From the NCBI RefSeq assembly GCF_000952685.1, contig NZ_JYHV01000004.1:147369-211368 (forward strand): a DNA stretch of 64,000 nt, read 5' to 3'. Position 1 is the first letter of the stretch; each line of letters begins with the position of its first letter. The stretch is from Stutzerimonas stutzeri. Its GTDB lineage: Bacteria > Pseudomonadota > Gammaproteobacteria > Pseudomonadales > Pseudomonadaceae. The notes beneath the pieces were generated by a model, which was not told where the DNA came from, searched no databases, and was given only the letters and a program-made list of their open reading frames with translations. Of the stretch, positions 25,100-33,926 are shown piece after piece. The position numbers were made by a program, and so were the translations under genes.

Positions 25100-26110
25100 T
25101 CAGCGGCTGCGGCGCCCTAGCAAGGCGACCAATGCGGCGGCGCCTACCGCCACGGCCGCCGTGGTTGCCACCGGGTGTTGCGTGGCGCGGGTATAGAGGC
25201 TGCGCGTCAGCACTCTGCCGGGATAGTCTCCGCTGGCCTTGCCGTCACCCGCTCGACCGACGTCGCCGGCGTACAGCGCGCCGTCGCGGTGGCGGTCCGG
25301 GCGGTCGCTCTGAAGGGCGTCGTAAACGAAGGTGCGGTTGACCCAGTCGGCCAGTCGCGGCGCATTCTGGGCCAGCCTCGACAACAATTTGGCATTGCCG
25401 ATATAGACGTCGCGTTGCGGGTGCTCGGCTGCATGCAGAATCGCCCGGGCAACCACCTCTGGCGCATAGACCGGCGGTGGAAAGACCGGGGCGCTGGGGA
25501 GGTAGTTCTTCGAGTGATCCATGAACATCGTATCCGTGGAGGAGGGCCGAACCAGGGTCACAGAGATCGGTGTGCCGGATTTCTGCAGCTCGACCCGCAA
25601 CACGTCTGTCATGGCCTTGATCGCGTGCTTGCTGGCGCTATAACTGCTATGAAACGGCAGGGCATTGGCGGACTCGACACTGCCGATGTTGATCAGCGCA
25701 CCGCCCTTGTCGCGCAGATGCTTCACCGCGATCGAGGAGCCGTAGTGGGTGCCCCAGAAGTTGGTCTGCATGACCTGCTGGTGATCGGCGTCGCTGACCT
25801 CGTCGAAGCGTCCCCAGACCGAGCTGCCGGCGTTGTTGATCCAGGTGTCGAAACCGCCAAAACGGGCAATGGTCTCGCTGGCGACGCGTTCGAGCTGCGC
25901 GCGATCACCCACATCGGCCATCACGTGCAACACGCGGTCGCTCGCATTGAGGTCGCGCTCGATATCCGCCAAGGTCATTTCGTTGCGTGCGACCAGCACG
26001 ACGCGGGCACCTTGCTCGACGGCGAGGCGGGCGGTGGCCAAGCCGATCCCGCTCGAGGCTCCGGTAATGACGATGACTTGTTCGTGCACGGGTTTGAGAG
26101 CAATGCGCAT
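25100..26110 (-). CDS. Short-chain dehydrogenase/reductase with C-terminal extension
   Basis: A 336-residue SDR oxidoreductase. The Rossmann motif is VITGASSGIGLATARL (TGxxxGxG), followed by NNAGSS, the catalytic Ser in NIGSVESANALPFHSS, and the YSASKHA box giving Tyr and Lys. The region after residue 260 is an unusual polar tail ending in a hydrophobic Ala/Val-rich helix (TTAAVAVGAAALVALLGRR), probably a membrane anchor. The substrate is unknown. Start 26110 has GAGGAGAT upstream. It is transcribed toward oprH with about 40 bases before the PhoP repeats. Confidence 0.85.
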   Translation of the reverse strand: MRIALKPVHEQVIVITGASSGIGLATARLAVEQGARVVLVARNEMTLADIERDLNASDRVLHVMADVGDRAQLERVASETIARFGGFDTWINNAGSSVWGRFDEVSDADHQQVMQTNFWGTHYGSSIAVKHLRDKGGALINIGSVESANALPFHSSYSASKHAIKAMTDVLRVELQKSGTPISVTLVRPSSTDTMFMDHSKNYLPSAPVFPPPVYAPEVVARAILHAAEHPQRDVYIGNAKLLSRLAQNAPRLADWVNRTFVYDALQSDRPDRHRDGALYAGDVGRAGDGKASGDYPGRVLTRSLYTRATQHPVATTAAVAVGAAALVALLGRRSR

Positions 26111-26247
26111 CGGGATCTCCTCGGATAGCGGTGATGTGGGTTGGCTCGGTAGAAGCCATATCGCCGCTTCCGGTTCCGGGCAAGCGATGGATGGCAGCGG
26201 CAACCGTAACGATCGCCGTGCTAAGCGCTCGCTGTGCGAGCAGACGT

Positions 26248-26700
26248 TCAATCGAGGCGGATGGTGGTCCCTGCTGGCAGATGTTTGATCATTCGATTGC
26301 CTTCGAGCAGGCTGCCGATCTGATGGACGTTGCGGACCTTCGCCTCCGTCGGCAGTTGCAAGCTGATGCCGTCGATGGGCTCGATGGCATTAAGGCTGAT
26401 AACGATCGCGGACTCGTCGCGTTCGACATCCAGGCTCAGCTGATCACGAGCAGCCCACCACTGGCCTGCCGAACCAAGCGAGGGGCTTGAGGCGCGGCAT
26501 CCAGCGCAGCCAGACATCTATCGAGGGTTCGTAGCCATTGGCATAGCGGCGATAGCTTTGATCATTGCGGTCGCCATGGGCGCGCATGATGTAAGAACCG
26601 GTTATGGACCGTACGGGTAAACCGTGCCGGCGTCCAGCCTGAGCCTTTCGGAAAATCCGCAGCTCGCTATCGAAAACCCGGAACTCTTTTGATGGCCATT
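26248..26700 (-). pseudogene. Remnant of an unidentified gene, truncated and frame-shifted
   Basis: Two adjoining minus-strand frames make one protein-like segment: the first contains SELRIFRKAQ...RRHGLPVRSITGSYIMRAHGD and NGYEPSIDVWLRWMPRLKPLAWFG, the second continues QWWAARDQLSLDVERDESAIV...LPAGTTIRLD to the stop at 26248. Dropping one base near 26488 joins them. The 5' part is missing, because upstream lies the start of the divergent acyltransferase gene. I do not recognise the family. It looks like the C-terminal part of a larger, perhaps extracytoplasmic, protein. Confidence 0.5.
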
Positions 26701-26804
26701 TGATCTCAGTCTGGCTCGGAAGTTTCCGGCGTTTATTTCGTTGGCTAGGAAGCCTGCACAAGCATAGTGCAGCGGTATGTCTCGACGTCGAGAAAGGTGA
26801 AGGA

Positions 26805-27948
26805 ATGAAGCGCTTTGTCGCATTGGATAGCTTTCGTGGTGTTTGTGCCGTTGCGGTGGTGTTGTTCCATACCCAGATTCTGCTGAGCTTCTCCGAGCTC
26901 AGCTTCTTTCGGCACGCTGATTTATTCGTCGAGTTCTTCTTCGTGCTCAGTGGTTTCGTCATGTTCCATGCGTACGGTACCCGCGAGTTCGACCCACCGA
27001 TGCTGAAACGCTTCGTCATCAGCCGGACATTCCGCCTGTATCCGCTGCATCTCCTGATGCTGGTCGTCTTCATTGGCTTGGAGTTCGGCAAGCTCTGGGC
27101 CGAGCACCATGGATTCTCGTTCAACGACCCGGCGTTCAGCGGCAAGACCGCCCCGAGCGAAATCCTGCCCAATGCCTTGCTGCTGCAAAGCTGGATCAGC
27201 AATTTCAATAGCCTCTCGTTCAATACCCCAGCGTGGAGCATCAGCATCGAATACTACCTGTACATGCTGCTGGGCTTGGTGCTGTTGTGCGCTCCACGTT
27301 ACTGCGGGCAGATACTGGCGTTGGCCACGCTGGTGTCCTTCGCGGCCCTGTATGTCGAGCTGGATGTGATCAAGCCATTCATCTGGCGTGGCGCTTCGTG
27401 CTTCTTCGCCGGCGCCCTGACCTATCGGCTCTATCGACGTCTGGAGCCGGCGATCAGTCGTCTGGACGACCTTCAGCGTGCTTGAGTTGCTCTGCCTGCT
27501 GCTTGTATACCGCACGCTCACCCACGAGGCACCGCATCAGGGCATCATCGCCAGTTTGCTGTTCTGCCTGGTGGTGCTGGTATTTGCCCATGAGCGCGGC
27601 GCGGTGTCGCAATTGCTGCAGCGGCGTGGTTTCGCCCGCCTGGGAGAGTTGTCCTTTTCCATCTACCTGACCCACGCGGCGGTAATCTTTGCCTTCACCA
27701 GCGCCGCGGTGGTGTTGTCCAAACTCACCGGAGCAGACTACACGGTCATCCTGCATCAACCGGACAGCGACCAGATCATGCGATATATCAGTTCGGGTAG
27801 CCTGCTAATTGATGATTTGCTGACGCTGCTGGAGTTGGCGATGGTGCTGGCGGTATCGACCTTGACGTACCACTACGTCGAGTTGAAGGGCATCGAGGTC
27901 GGACGCCGTCTCACGCGCAACGAGTCGCTGCGGCTATCGCAGGCGTGA
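26805..27948 (+). pseudogene. Acyltransferase 3 family membrane protein, frame broken near 27475
   Basis: Integral-membrane acyltransferase (OafA/OatA-like family, which O-acylates sugars or lipids). The first frame, 26805-27485, gives MKRFVALDSFRGVCAVAVVLFHT with the catalytic His, FVEFFFVLSGFVM, then WSISIEYYLYMLLGLVLL. It stops just after RLDDLQRA. The continuation from 27478 is in the next frame (LELLCLLLVYRTL...LSFSIYLTHAAVIFAF...YHYVELKGIEVGRRL), the normal C-terminal helices. Skipping one C near 27475 restores about 380 residues. The ATG 26805 follows GAAAGGTGAAGGA. Whether this is a real mutation or a sequence error cannot be told here. Its end overlaps the convergent csgH-like gene by 15 bases. 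Confidence 0.8.
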
Positions 27949-28371
27949 GTCGGTGTCGACGAACAATTCGTCAGGTGCCTGCGGTTGTTCGATCGGCGTC
28001 GGGGCCGGTTCAGGAGGTGCCGGGCCGGTCGGTTGAGTCGATGGGTAGGCCTGGTGCAGCGGTGGCTGTTCTTCGCCATCGACGGACCAGGTCAGCGTCG
28101 CCTCGATTCGACTATCGTCTGATAAACCGAGACGATTATTCAGTGGACATTGCGCCACGGGTCCGCTGACAAGCTCGCCTGATTGGCGGCTGCGGCTGGT
28201 ACCGGCACGCCCGCTAGTACGCACTTCGAGATGGTAGGTGAGTGGGCGGGGTTCCGAGCTGCTGAAGCACAATCGCAACCGAAGCCGATCGTCGTCAGGG
28301 CTCAGCTCCAGATGCGCCTGGACCGGCGCGGCGGCTGTGAGCATCAAGGTCGCCAGGGTGAGCGTAAGCAT
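27934..28371 (-). CDS. CsgH/CsgC-like curli accessory protein
   Basis: A 145-residue exported protein with a signal peptide (LTLTLATLMLTAAAPVQA), a beta-rich domain of about 85 residues (HLELSPDDDRLRLRLCFSSSEPRPLTYHLEV and later SRIEATLTWSVDG) and a Pro-rich C-terminal tail. The position at the end of the curlin genes and the beta-sandwich pattern suggest the CsgC/CsgH group, which inhibits premature amyloid formation in the periplasm. Two Cys residues (in RLCFSS and AQCPLNN) could pair. The family match is by context and pattern, not by strong motif. Confidence 0.65.
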   Translation of the reverse strand: MLTLTLATLMLTAAAPVQAHLELSPDDDRLRLRLCFSSSEPRPLTYHLEVRTSGRAGTSRSRQSGELVSGPVAQCPLNNRLGLSDDSRIEATLTWSVDGEEQPPLHQAYPSTQPTGPAPPEPAPTPIEQPQAPDELFVDTDSRLR

Positions 28372-28403
28372 GGATGGACGACCCGCGGTTCAGCCAATGC
28401 GGC

Positions 28404-29336
28404 TTATTGCTGAACGATGGTGGCTTGGTTGCCGCTGCCCGACTGCTGGATCACGGCGTGCATGCCCGCGGCGCTCTGAATGATTGCCGCCTCGTTCGCC
28501 GTCCCGATCTGGCTGACGCGGGCTTCGTTGTATTCGGCCAGTTGGCGGACATCGGCCAGGTTGCCGTCGCCGTTCTGTACGACGCTTGCCTGGTTGCCAT
28601 CGAACCATTGCACCAGTTCGACGCTATTGCCATTCCCGGTCGTTGAACCCCTGAAATCATGGCCTCGCCCGCTTTGTTCGATGACCAGCAGGTTATCGTC
28701 GCCCGCCTGATTGAACATGACCTCGCCGAACAGCGTGTTCTGGCTGATCTGCGCACTGTTCCGATTGCCATTTTGGGCGAGTGTCAGGTGGCCAGCGTCG
28801 CCCTGGTCGATGGTAGCCCGGTTTTCGTCACCGACCTGGTAAACGGCCAGCTGGGTGCCGTGGTAGATGCCGTCTTGGGTAAATGTCACCGAATTGTCGT
28901 TACCGATCTGACGCGCTTCGGCCTGAGCGAATCCTTGTTGGACGCCGGATACGTAATTACCGTCGCCGATGCTGCTGATCTGCAGCTCGTTGGCATACCA
29001 GGTTTGCTCGACCTCGGCGCGGTTACCTGTGCCTTGCTGATACACGCTGGCACTGGCGAAGTGACTTTCAGGCCCCTGATAGATGGACGCATCGTTGTCG
29101 CTGCCGAGCTGCACGATAGCGGCTTGGTTCGACTCGCCGGCCTCGAGCTGGTAGATCGTGCCGGTATTGCTCGTGCCGTTCTGCCTGATCAGCGCTTCGT
29201 TGAGCGAACCGGTCTGATCGACGATGGCGGAGTTATCCGTGCCGGTCTGATCGATATGTGCGCTGTTGTCAGCATGGAGTTCGCTGGTAGCAGCCAGCAG
29301 GAGGGCGAGTGCAACGAGTGGCAGGCGGCTGCGCAT
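28404..29336 (-). CDS. csgA: Curlin, CsgA-like major amyloid subunit (long form)
   Basis: A 310-residue secreted amyloid subunit with a signal peptide (LPLVALALLLAATSELHA) and curlin repeats of about 20-24 residues, of the type Q-x-G-x-x-N-x-A-x-[IV]-x-Q (for example IDQTGTDNSAIVDQTGS, IRQNGTSNTGTIYQ, IVQLGSDNDASIYQ, VVQNGDGNLADVRQ, IQQSGSGNQATIVQQ). I count about a dozen units, twice as many as in E. coli CsgA, so it is likely the major subunit although it sits after csgB. Ribosome binding site AAAGGGAA precedes the start. It is 16 bases downstream of csgB. Confidence 0.85.
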   Translation of the reverse strand: MRSRLPLVALALLLAATSELHADNSAHIDQTGTDNSAIVDQTGSLNEALIRQNGTSNTGTIYQLEAGESNQAAIVQLGSDNDASIYQGPESHFASASVYQQGTGNRAEVEQTWYANELQISSIGDGNYVSGVQQGFAQAEARQIGNDNSVTFTQDGIYHGTQLAVYQVGDENRATIDQGDAGHLTLAQNGNRNSAQISQNTLFGEVMFNQAGDDNLLVIEQSGRGHDFRGSTTGNGNSVELVQWFDGNQASVVQNGDGNLADVRQLAEYNEARVSQIGTANEAAIIQSAAGMHAVIQQSGSGNQATIVQQ

Positions 29337-29352
29337 GGAAATTCCCTTTGTT

Positions 29353-29838
29353 CTAGTGTTGGACGATCTGAATCTGCTGACCGCTTCCGTATTGAATGAC
29401 GCTGCTGCTCAGGCCACTGCCCACTTGTTCGATGCTGGCGTTGTTGTTGGAACCGACTTGGGCGATTGCGGCTTGGTTGTCGCTGCCGATCTGGGTGATG
29501 CCGGCCAGGTTGCCCTGGCCGATCTGGAGGATGCTGGCGAGCTGGTTTTCGCCTTGCTGAAGAATGAAGGCCTGCTGATCGCTGCCCTGTTGGACAATGC
29601 TGGCCAGTTGGTGTCCGCCGATCTGCCTGAGATCGGCCAGATTGTCGTTGCCTTGCTGCAGTACTTGGGCGGCCTGGCCGGCGGGCAGCTGAAGCGTAAG
29701 TGCTGCCGGGTTTTCCAGGCTGAGCGAGCCCTCGGCGAGATCGCCATTGTCCAGCAGGTCGGCTGCATGAAGCGAGGCGTGGCCAGTAAGCAGCAGGGCG
29801 GCAAGCAAGCCGCGGCGAAACAAGGCTAAACGATCCAT
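29353..29838 (-). CDS. csgB: Curlin minor subunit, CsgB-like nucleator
   Basis: A 161-residue exported protein with a signal peptide and about five curlin repeats: VLQQGNDNLADLRQIG, IVQQGSDQQAFILQQG, ILQIGQGNLAGITQIG, IAQVGSNNNASIEQVG and VIQYGSGQQIQIVQH. Length and order match CsgB, which nucleates CsgA polymerisation at the cell surface. GAGGTG precedes the ATG at 29838. The 117-base gap upstream to csgE may contain its own promoter. Confidence 0.85.
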   Translation of the reverse strand: MDRLALFRRGLLAALLLTGHASLHAADLLDNGDLAEGSLSLENPAALTLQLPAGQAAQVLQQGNDNLADLRQIGGHQLASIVQQGSDQQAFILQQGENQLASILQIGQGNLAGITQIGSDNQAAIAQVGSNNNASIEQVGSGLSSSVIQYGSGQQIQIVQH

Positions 29839-29955
29839 GCGGGCACCTCGAAAGATTGCTCGGATTCTTGACTGAACACGAAGCGGTGAACATCCATCGA
29901 ACGGTTCAAAGCAGCCGTTGCGCGATGAGTGGGACGGATTAATCCTTCTGTCAGT

Positions 29956-30372
29956 TCAGAGTTCATCGCGATCCATGTCGAACGTGTCTTGGAGCAGATT
30001 CTGCAGTTTGCTGCGGTTGATCTCTTCCAACACGAGTTGTGCCGCCTGCTCGGCGATCGACTCGATCTCCGCAACGTTGGGCTGCAGGAATCGGCGATAA
30101 ACGGTGCGCTGGCCGTACTCCACCCAGACCAGGCTGCCCCAACGCGCCGAGGGGCGTTCACGAATCACCAGGTCGTTTTCGAGCTCACTGGCGTCTTGCA
30201 GCTGGAAGCTCAGGTAACGGTGAAAGTCATGGCCGAAGCGGGTGATCGTGTTATCGATAATCAGGCCGCTCAGCTCCGCCTCGGCTTCCGCCTGTTCCTG
30301 CGGCTCCTCCTCCTGCGCCTGTAGCGGGCTGAGCAGCAGGCACAGGAGCAGGCCGAGCGTCAGGCGTGGCAC
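29956..30372 (-). CDS. csgE: Curli assembly protein CsgE
   Basis: A 138-residue secreted periplasmic protein that in E. coli caps and gates the CsgG export channel. After a signal peptide (LTLGLLLCLLLSPLQA) comes the CsgE body: LIIDNTITRFGHDFHRYLSFQL, LVIRERPSARWGSLVWVEYGQRTVYRRFLQP and VLEEINRSKLQNLL. The GTG at 30372, directly before the signal peptide, overlaps the csgD-like gene by 13 bases. An N-terminal extension in the same frame (to 30489) lies within that gene and is unlikely to be translated. CsgF and CsgG are not encoded anywhere in this window. Confidence 0.88.
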   Translation of the reverse strand: MPRLTLGLLLCLLLSPLQAQEEEPQEQAEAEAELSGLIIDNTITRFGHDFHRYLSFQLQDASELENDLVIRERPSARWGSLVWVEYGQRTVYRRFLQPNVAEIESIAEQAAQLVLEEINRSKLQNLLQDTFDMDRDEL

Positions 30373-31022
30373 GACTCGGACCAGTCCAGCCTGCCGCGCA
30401 GCAGGAAGGCCGCTTCGGCACGGTTGGAGGCGCCGATCTTGCGCAGCAGGTTGTGAATATGGCTCTTGATAGTGTGCGGACTCAGGCACAGCTGCTCGGC
30501 AATTTCCGCGTTGGATAGTCCCTTGCCGGCGAGGCTGAGAATCTCGCGCTCGCGTAGGGTCAGCGACGGTTTGCTACCGGCCAGCTGGCGCATGCGCCGC
30601 CATTGACCGAGCAGGCGCTCGGTCAGTACTCGTGGCAACCAGTCGCCACCATCGAGCAGTACCTGAATGCCATCGAGCAGATGTTCGCGGGTAGCATGGC
30701 TGTAGAACACACCGCGAATGCCGGGGTGCTTGTCCACCAGGTGCTCGGCCTGTTCGGGTGCGATATTCACCAGCGCTACGGGCGTCTGCTCATCGAGCCG
30801 ATCGAGCAGCGCCGAGAGTTGCTCGGTCTGGCTATTGCCCGCGTCGACCAGATAGAGATCGGTGGTCTCTCTGGCGGTCTTTTCGAGCCCGGCCAGCGCC
30901 ACGTCCAACTGAGCCTGTTCGCCAAGAAAATGTTTGAAAAAAAGCCCCAGCAGTTCGTTGCCGGTAAGCAGGGTGACGGTGGGCCGGTTACGTTCCTGGT
31001 GGGTGAGATCCGCTTCGTCCAT
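30360..31022 (-). CDS. csgD: LuxR-type regulator, CsgD-like
   Basis: A 220-residue regulator: an N-terminal receiver-like domain without clear phosphorylation residues (about 15-140) and a C-terminal LuxR helix-turn-helix (about 155-205) with LTLREREILSLAGKGLSNAEIAEQL and SPHTIKSHIHNLLRKI. The arrangement and its position directly upstream of csgE match CsgD, the master activator of curli. I prefer the ATG at 31022, which has AAGGA six bases upstream, over the TTG six bases earlier. Promoter elements lie in 31029-31223, shared with the divergent transporter gene. Confidence 0.85.
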   Translation of the reverse strand: MDEADLTHQERNRPTVTLLTGNELLGLFFKHFLGEQAQLDVALAGLEKTARETTDLYLVDAGNSQTEQLSALLDRLDEQTPVALVNIAPEQAEHLVDKHPGIRGVFYSHATREHLLDGIQVLLDGGDWLPRVLTERLLGQWRRMRQLAGSKPSLTLREREILSLAGKGLSNAEIAEQLCLSPHTIKSHIHNLLRKIGASNRAEAAFLLRGRLDWSESCHA

Positions 31023-31223
31023 GTTCAATCCTTGGTTTGGGTGCCGTTATACCGCGTAGAAAAGTTACTAAACGACCGACGTAAAATGATGAAGTTCAGC
31101 GTTTACGCTGCGATTGAGGGTCGATCTGCGCTGGCGCGAAGACAAACCGACGAGTGGTTGTTTAGGCGGTCGGGGGGACTGGATGGGCTAAGGTGAGTCA
31201 ATCACCCATTCGATGGAGCCGGC

Positions 31224-32924
31224 ATGAGCGAAACCCCACGCGAACTGACTCTCCGTGCATTGCTTACGGGCCTGCTGCTCGGCGCCCTGCTGACACCATC
31301 GAACGTCTATTCGGGACTCAAGATCGGCTGGTCTTTCAACATGTCGATCATCGCGTTGCTGATCGGCTTCGCCTTCTGGCAGAGCCTGGCGCGAGCCATG
31401 CGGCGACCGGCCTGGTCGCTGCAGGAGAGTAATATCAACCAGACCGCCGCTTCGTCCGCGGCCTCGATCATCTCCAGCGGGCTGGTGGCGCCGATACCCG
31501 CTTACACGATGATCACCGGTCAGCAACTGGACACGTTGCCGTTGATGGCCTGGGTGTTCTCGGTGAGCTTCCTTGGCATCTGGGTGGCCTGGTATCTACG
31601 GCCATCGCTGATCGTTGAAGGTGGTTTGCGGTTCCCCGAGGGGATGGCAACGTTGGCGACCATGCAGCAGATCTATAGCCACGGCGCCGAAGCGACGAGA
31701 CGTCTGCTGGTGCTCAGTGTCGCCGCATTGCTGGCGGCGGTGAGCAAACTGGTCGACAGCCTGCTGTGGTCGTTGCCGCGCTGGGCACCGGGACCCCAGC
31801 TGGAGCGGTTGACGTTCAGCCTCGAGCCATCACTGCTGCTGCTGGGCTTCGGGGGGATCATCGGGCTGCGGGTCGGGTTATCGCTGTTGCTCGGCTCCGT
31901 ATTGGCCTGGGGAATGCTCTCGCCCTGGTTGATCGCCGAAGGACTGGTGGCGATGCCGGCGAATGCCAGCGGCCCACAGTTCGCGTTGTTGATCGAATGG
32001 TTGCTCTGGCCGGGTGTGAGCCTGATGGTGTGCGCTACTTTGACATCGCTTGGCTTGCGCACGCTGCAAGCGCACCGGGAAGATTCGACACGGCGAGTGA
32101 AGCTGACTCGACCCGATAAAGTGCCACTGCTTGGCCTGGCATCAGCCGCGCTGTTGGTGGTAGCCATGCAAATCATGCTGTTCGATATCCATTTGCTGAT
32201 GGCGGCATTGTCCATTCCGCTGGCCGTCCTGCTGGCCATGGTGGCGGCGCGGGTAGTGGGGAGCACAGGCATTCCTCCGATCGGCGCCATCGGTCAGTTG
32301 TCGCAACTGAGCTTTGGTGTGATCGCGCCCGGCCAGGTGGCAATCAATCTGATGAGTGCCAACACTGCTGGCGGTGCGGCAGGGCAGTGCACAGATCTGC
32401 TCAACGACTTCAAGGTAGGCCATGCCATCGGCGCGGCGCCGTCGCGCCAGGCCGTTGCGCAATGCTTGGGGATTCTGGTTGGCAGTCTGGTCGGGGTAAC
32501 CGTCTACCAGCTGCTGATCCCTGATCCACAGGCGATGTTGATCACCACCGAATGGCCCGCGCCTGCGGTAGCTACCTGGAAGGCCGTGGCCGAAACCCTT
32601 ACCGCCGGAATGGACTCGATCGGCACCGACATACGCTGGGCGATGGCGGTCGGCGCGCTGATCGGTTCCGTGCTCGGAGCACTGGAAGGGCTGTTGCCCA
32701 TCTCAAGGCTGCGTTGGTTGCCGAGTTCCGCGGCGCTGGGGCTGGCCTTCATCATCCCCGCGTCGATTTCGCTGATGATGGCGTTCGGCTCGCTATTGGC
32801 TTGGCTGTTCGCCGCGCGTTGGGGCAGCCTCGCCGAACGATTCGTGATCGTGGCCGCAGCCGGGCTGGTTGCTGGAGAAAGCATGGCTGGCGTGGGCATT
32901 TCGTTGTGGCAACTGCTGCGCTGA
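31224..32924 (+). CDS. OPT family oligopeptide transporter
   Basis: A 566-residue membrane protein with about 14 helices, of the OPT (oligopeptide/YSL) superfamily, prokaryotic branch. It begins RALLTGLLLGALLTPSNVYSGLKIGWSFNMSIIALLIGFAF, a strong family signature, and contains NINQTAASSAASIISSG. Substrates of bacterial OPT proteins include small peptides and metal chelates; none is indicated here. The ATG follows GGAGCC. It is divergent from the curli regulator and shows no operon partners. Confidence 0.88.
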   Translation: MSETPRELTLRALLTGLLLGALLTPSNVYSGLKIGWSFNMSIIALLIGFAFWQSLARAMRRPAWSLQESNINQTAASSAASIISSGLVAPIPAYTMITGQQLDTLPLMAWVFSVSFLGIWVAWYLRPSLIVEGGLRFPEGMATLATMQQIYSHGAEATRRLLVLSVAALLAAVSKLVDSLLWSLPRWAPGPQLERLTFSLEPSLLLLGFGGIIGLRVGLSLLLGSVLAWGMLSPWLIAEGLVAMPANASGPQFALLIEWLLWPGVSLMVCATLTSLGLRTLQAHREDSTRRVKLTRPDKVPLLGLASAALLVVAMQIMLFDIHLLMAALSIPLAVLLAMVAARVVGSTGIPPIGAIGQLSQLSFGVIAPGQVAINLMSANTAGGAAGQCTDLLNDFKVGHAIGAAPSRQAVAQCLGILVGSLVGVTVYQLLIPDPQAMLITTEWPAPAVATWKAVAETLTAGMDSIGTDIRWAMAVGALIGSVLGALEGLLPISRLRWLPSSAALGLAFIIPASISLMMAFGSLLAWLFAARWGSLAERFVIVAAAGLVAGESMAGVGISLWQLLR

Positions 32925-33127
32925 AGCGAGCGTGGAGGGTTCTCCAAGGCGATATTGGGGGCGACGAGCGGTCGTGGCCGTAATTTGACGACGAACGGTA
33001 GGCGTGCCGAGGGCAGCTGACACGGCCGTTTGGACCGGTCGAGGCAGAAATTCCATGGCCTCCGATGCAACCCCTGCGGTAGCCGGATGCTCGAATAGCT
33101 GTAACCCATGGAATGAGGAGAGCGAAC

Positions 33128-33442
33128 ATGCAAATGTCAAAAATAGCTGCTTTAACTCTGGCGGGTCTGATGTCCACGGGTGTCTTCGCAGCGGGCACAG
33201 CTGACAACGACAGTGCCACCAGCAGCGAAACCATGCAGGAGTCGATGGATGGCAAAACCACCGACGACACCAACCGCTCGGGCATGACGACCGGTGCAGG
33301 TACTACCACCGAGTCCGGAGCCGAAGCAGGGCCCGGCACTGGCACCGGTACCAGCGTGGGCAACACCACGGGTACTGGAAACAGTGCAACCGGTACGGGA
33401 ACTGGTTCCGGCACTGGCAGCTCTGGTGGCACGGGCAACTGA
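33128..33442 (+). CDS. Exported small Gly/Thr/Ser-rich protein
   Basis: A 104-residue protein with a signal peptide (MQMSKIAALTLAGLMSTGVFA) and a low-complexity mature part rich in Thr, Gly, Ser and Asn (for example TGTGTSVGNTTGTGNSATG). I recognise no family. Composition suggests a flexible secreted or periplasmic protein. I chose the ATG at 33128, with GAGGAGAG upstream, over the ATG 15 bases earlier. A strong terminator follows at 33461-33488. Confidence 0.7.
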   Translation: MQMSKIAALTLAGLMSTGVFAAGTADNDSATSSETMQESMDGKTTDDTNRSGMTTGAGTTTESGAEAGPGTGTGTSVGNTTGTGNSATGTGTGSGTGSSGGTGN

Positions 33443-33460
33443 TGCGGTGCAGCTAGATCA

Positions 33461-33488
33461 AAGCCCCGGCCACTGGTCGGGGCTTTTT
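33461..33488 (+). terminator. Rho-independent terminator
   Basis: AGCCCCG, loop, CGGGGCT stem followed by TTTTT, 18 bases after the stop of the Gly/Thr-rich protein gene. Confidence 0.85.
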
Positions 33489-33570
33489 CGCTTTCAGGCA
33501 GCGCTGATGACTGGCGACCTGTTCCACTGACGCGAGGCGCCCAAGCTGCCTTATTTTCAGGAGGTGAGCC

Positions 33571-33864
33571 ATGGATCTGCGTCTTCCGATCTTGGTTGCG
33601 GGCCTGGTATTGGCATCTGCCGTGTTGGCAACCGGCACCGGCCCGACCCTGCCGGAAAAAAGCCGCGAGCATCCGCTGGACAATCGCGAGCCGCGACAGG
33701 ATGTCATCGAGCGTCAGGACGACACCCCGAGCCAGCCACGCCCGCCGACTCTCGATGCGCCGCCCGCAATGCCACCGGTGGAGCCCATCGAGCGTCGGTC
33801 CCCCTCGGAACGGCCCGAACCCCGCGGCACTGGTGCCGGCACCAAATCCGCGCCAGCCAGCTGA
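33571..33864 (+). CDS. Exported small Pro-rich protein
   Basis: A 97-residue protein with a hydrophobic N-terminal segment (LPILVAGLVLASAVLATGTG) and a Pro/Arg/Glu-rich, low-complexity tail (RPPTLDAPPAMPPVEP). The start has an excellent AGGAGGTGAG. No family is recognised. It lies between two terminators, so it is transcribed alone. Confidence 0.65.
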   Translation: MDLRLPILVAGLVLASAVLATGTGPTLPEKSREHPLDNREPRQDVIERQDDTPSQPRPPTLDAPPAMPPVEPIERRSPSERPEPRGTGAGTKSAPAS

Positions 33865-33883
33865 TAGCAGAACAGCTGGTAAT

Positions 33884-33911
33884 AAAAAGGGAGGCCGAAG
33901 CCTCCCTTTTT
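33884..33911. terminator. Bidirectional terminator between the Pro-rich protein gene and serA
   Basis: AAAAAGGGAGGC, CGAA loop, GCCTCCCTTTTT: a perfect palindrome with T tracts on both strands, between converging genes. Confidence 0.9.
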
Positions 33912-33926
33912 CCGCTGGCGTTCCGC

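Noticed and set aside
28404..29838. Regularly spaced repeats in the curlin genes as a CRISPR array or tandem DNA repeat
   Set aside because: The periodicity is at protein level with heavily diverged DNA and no identical spacered repeats.
31029..31223. Possible tRNA or small RNA between the curli regulator and the OPT gene
   Set aside because: No cloverleaf or terminator hairpin could be built; the region reads as a divergent promoter.
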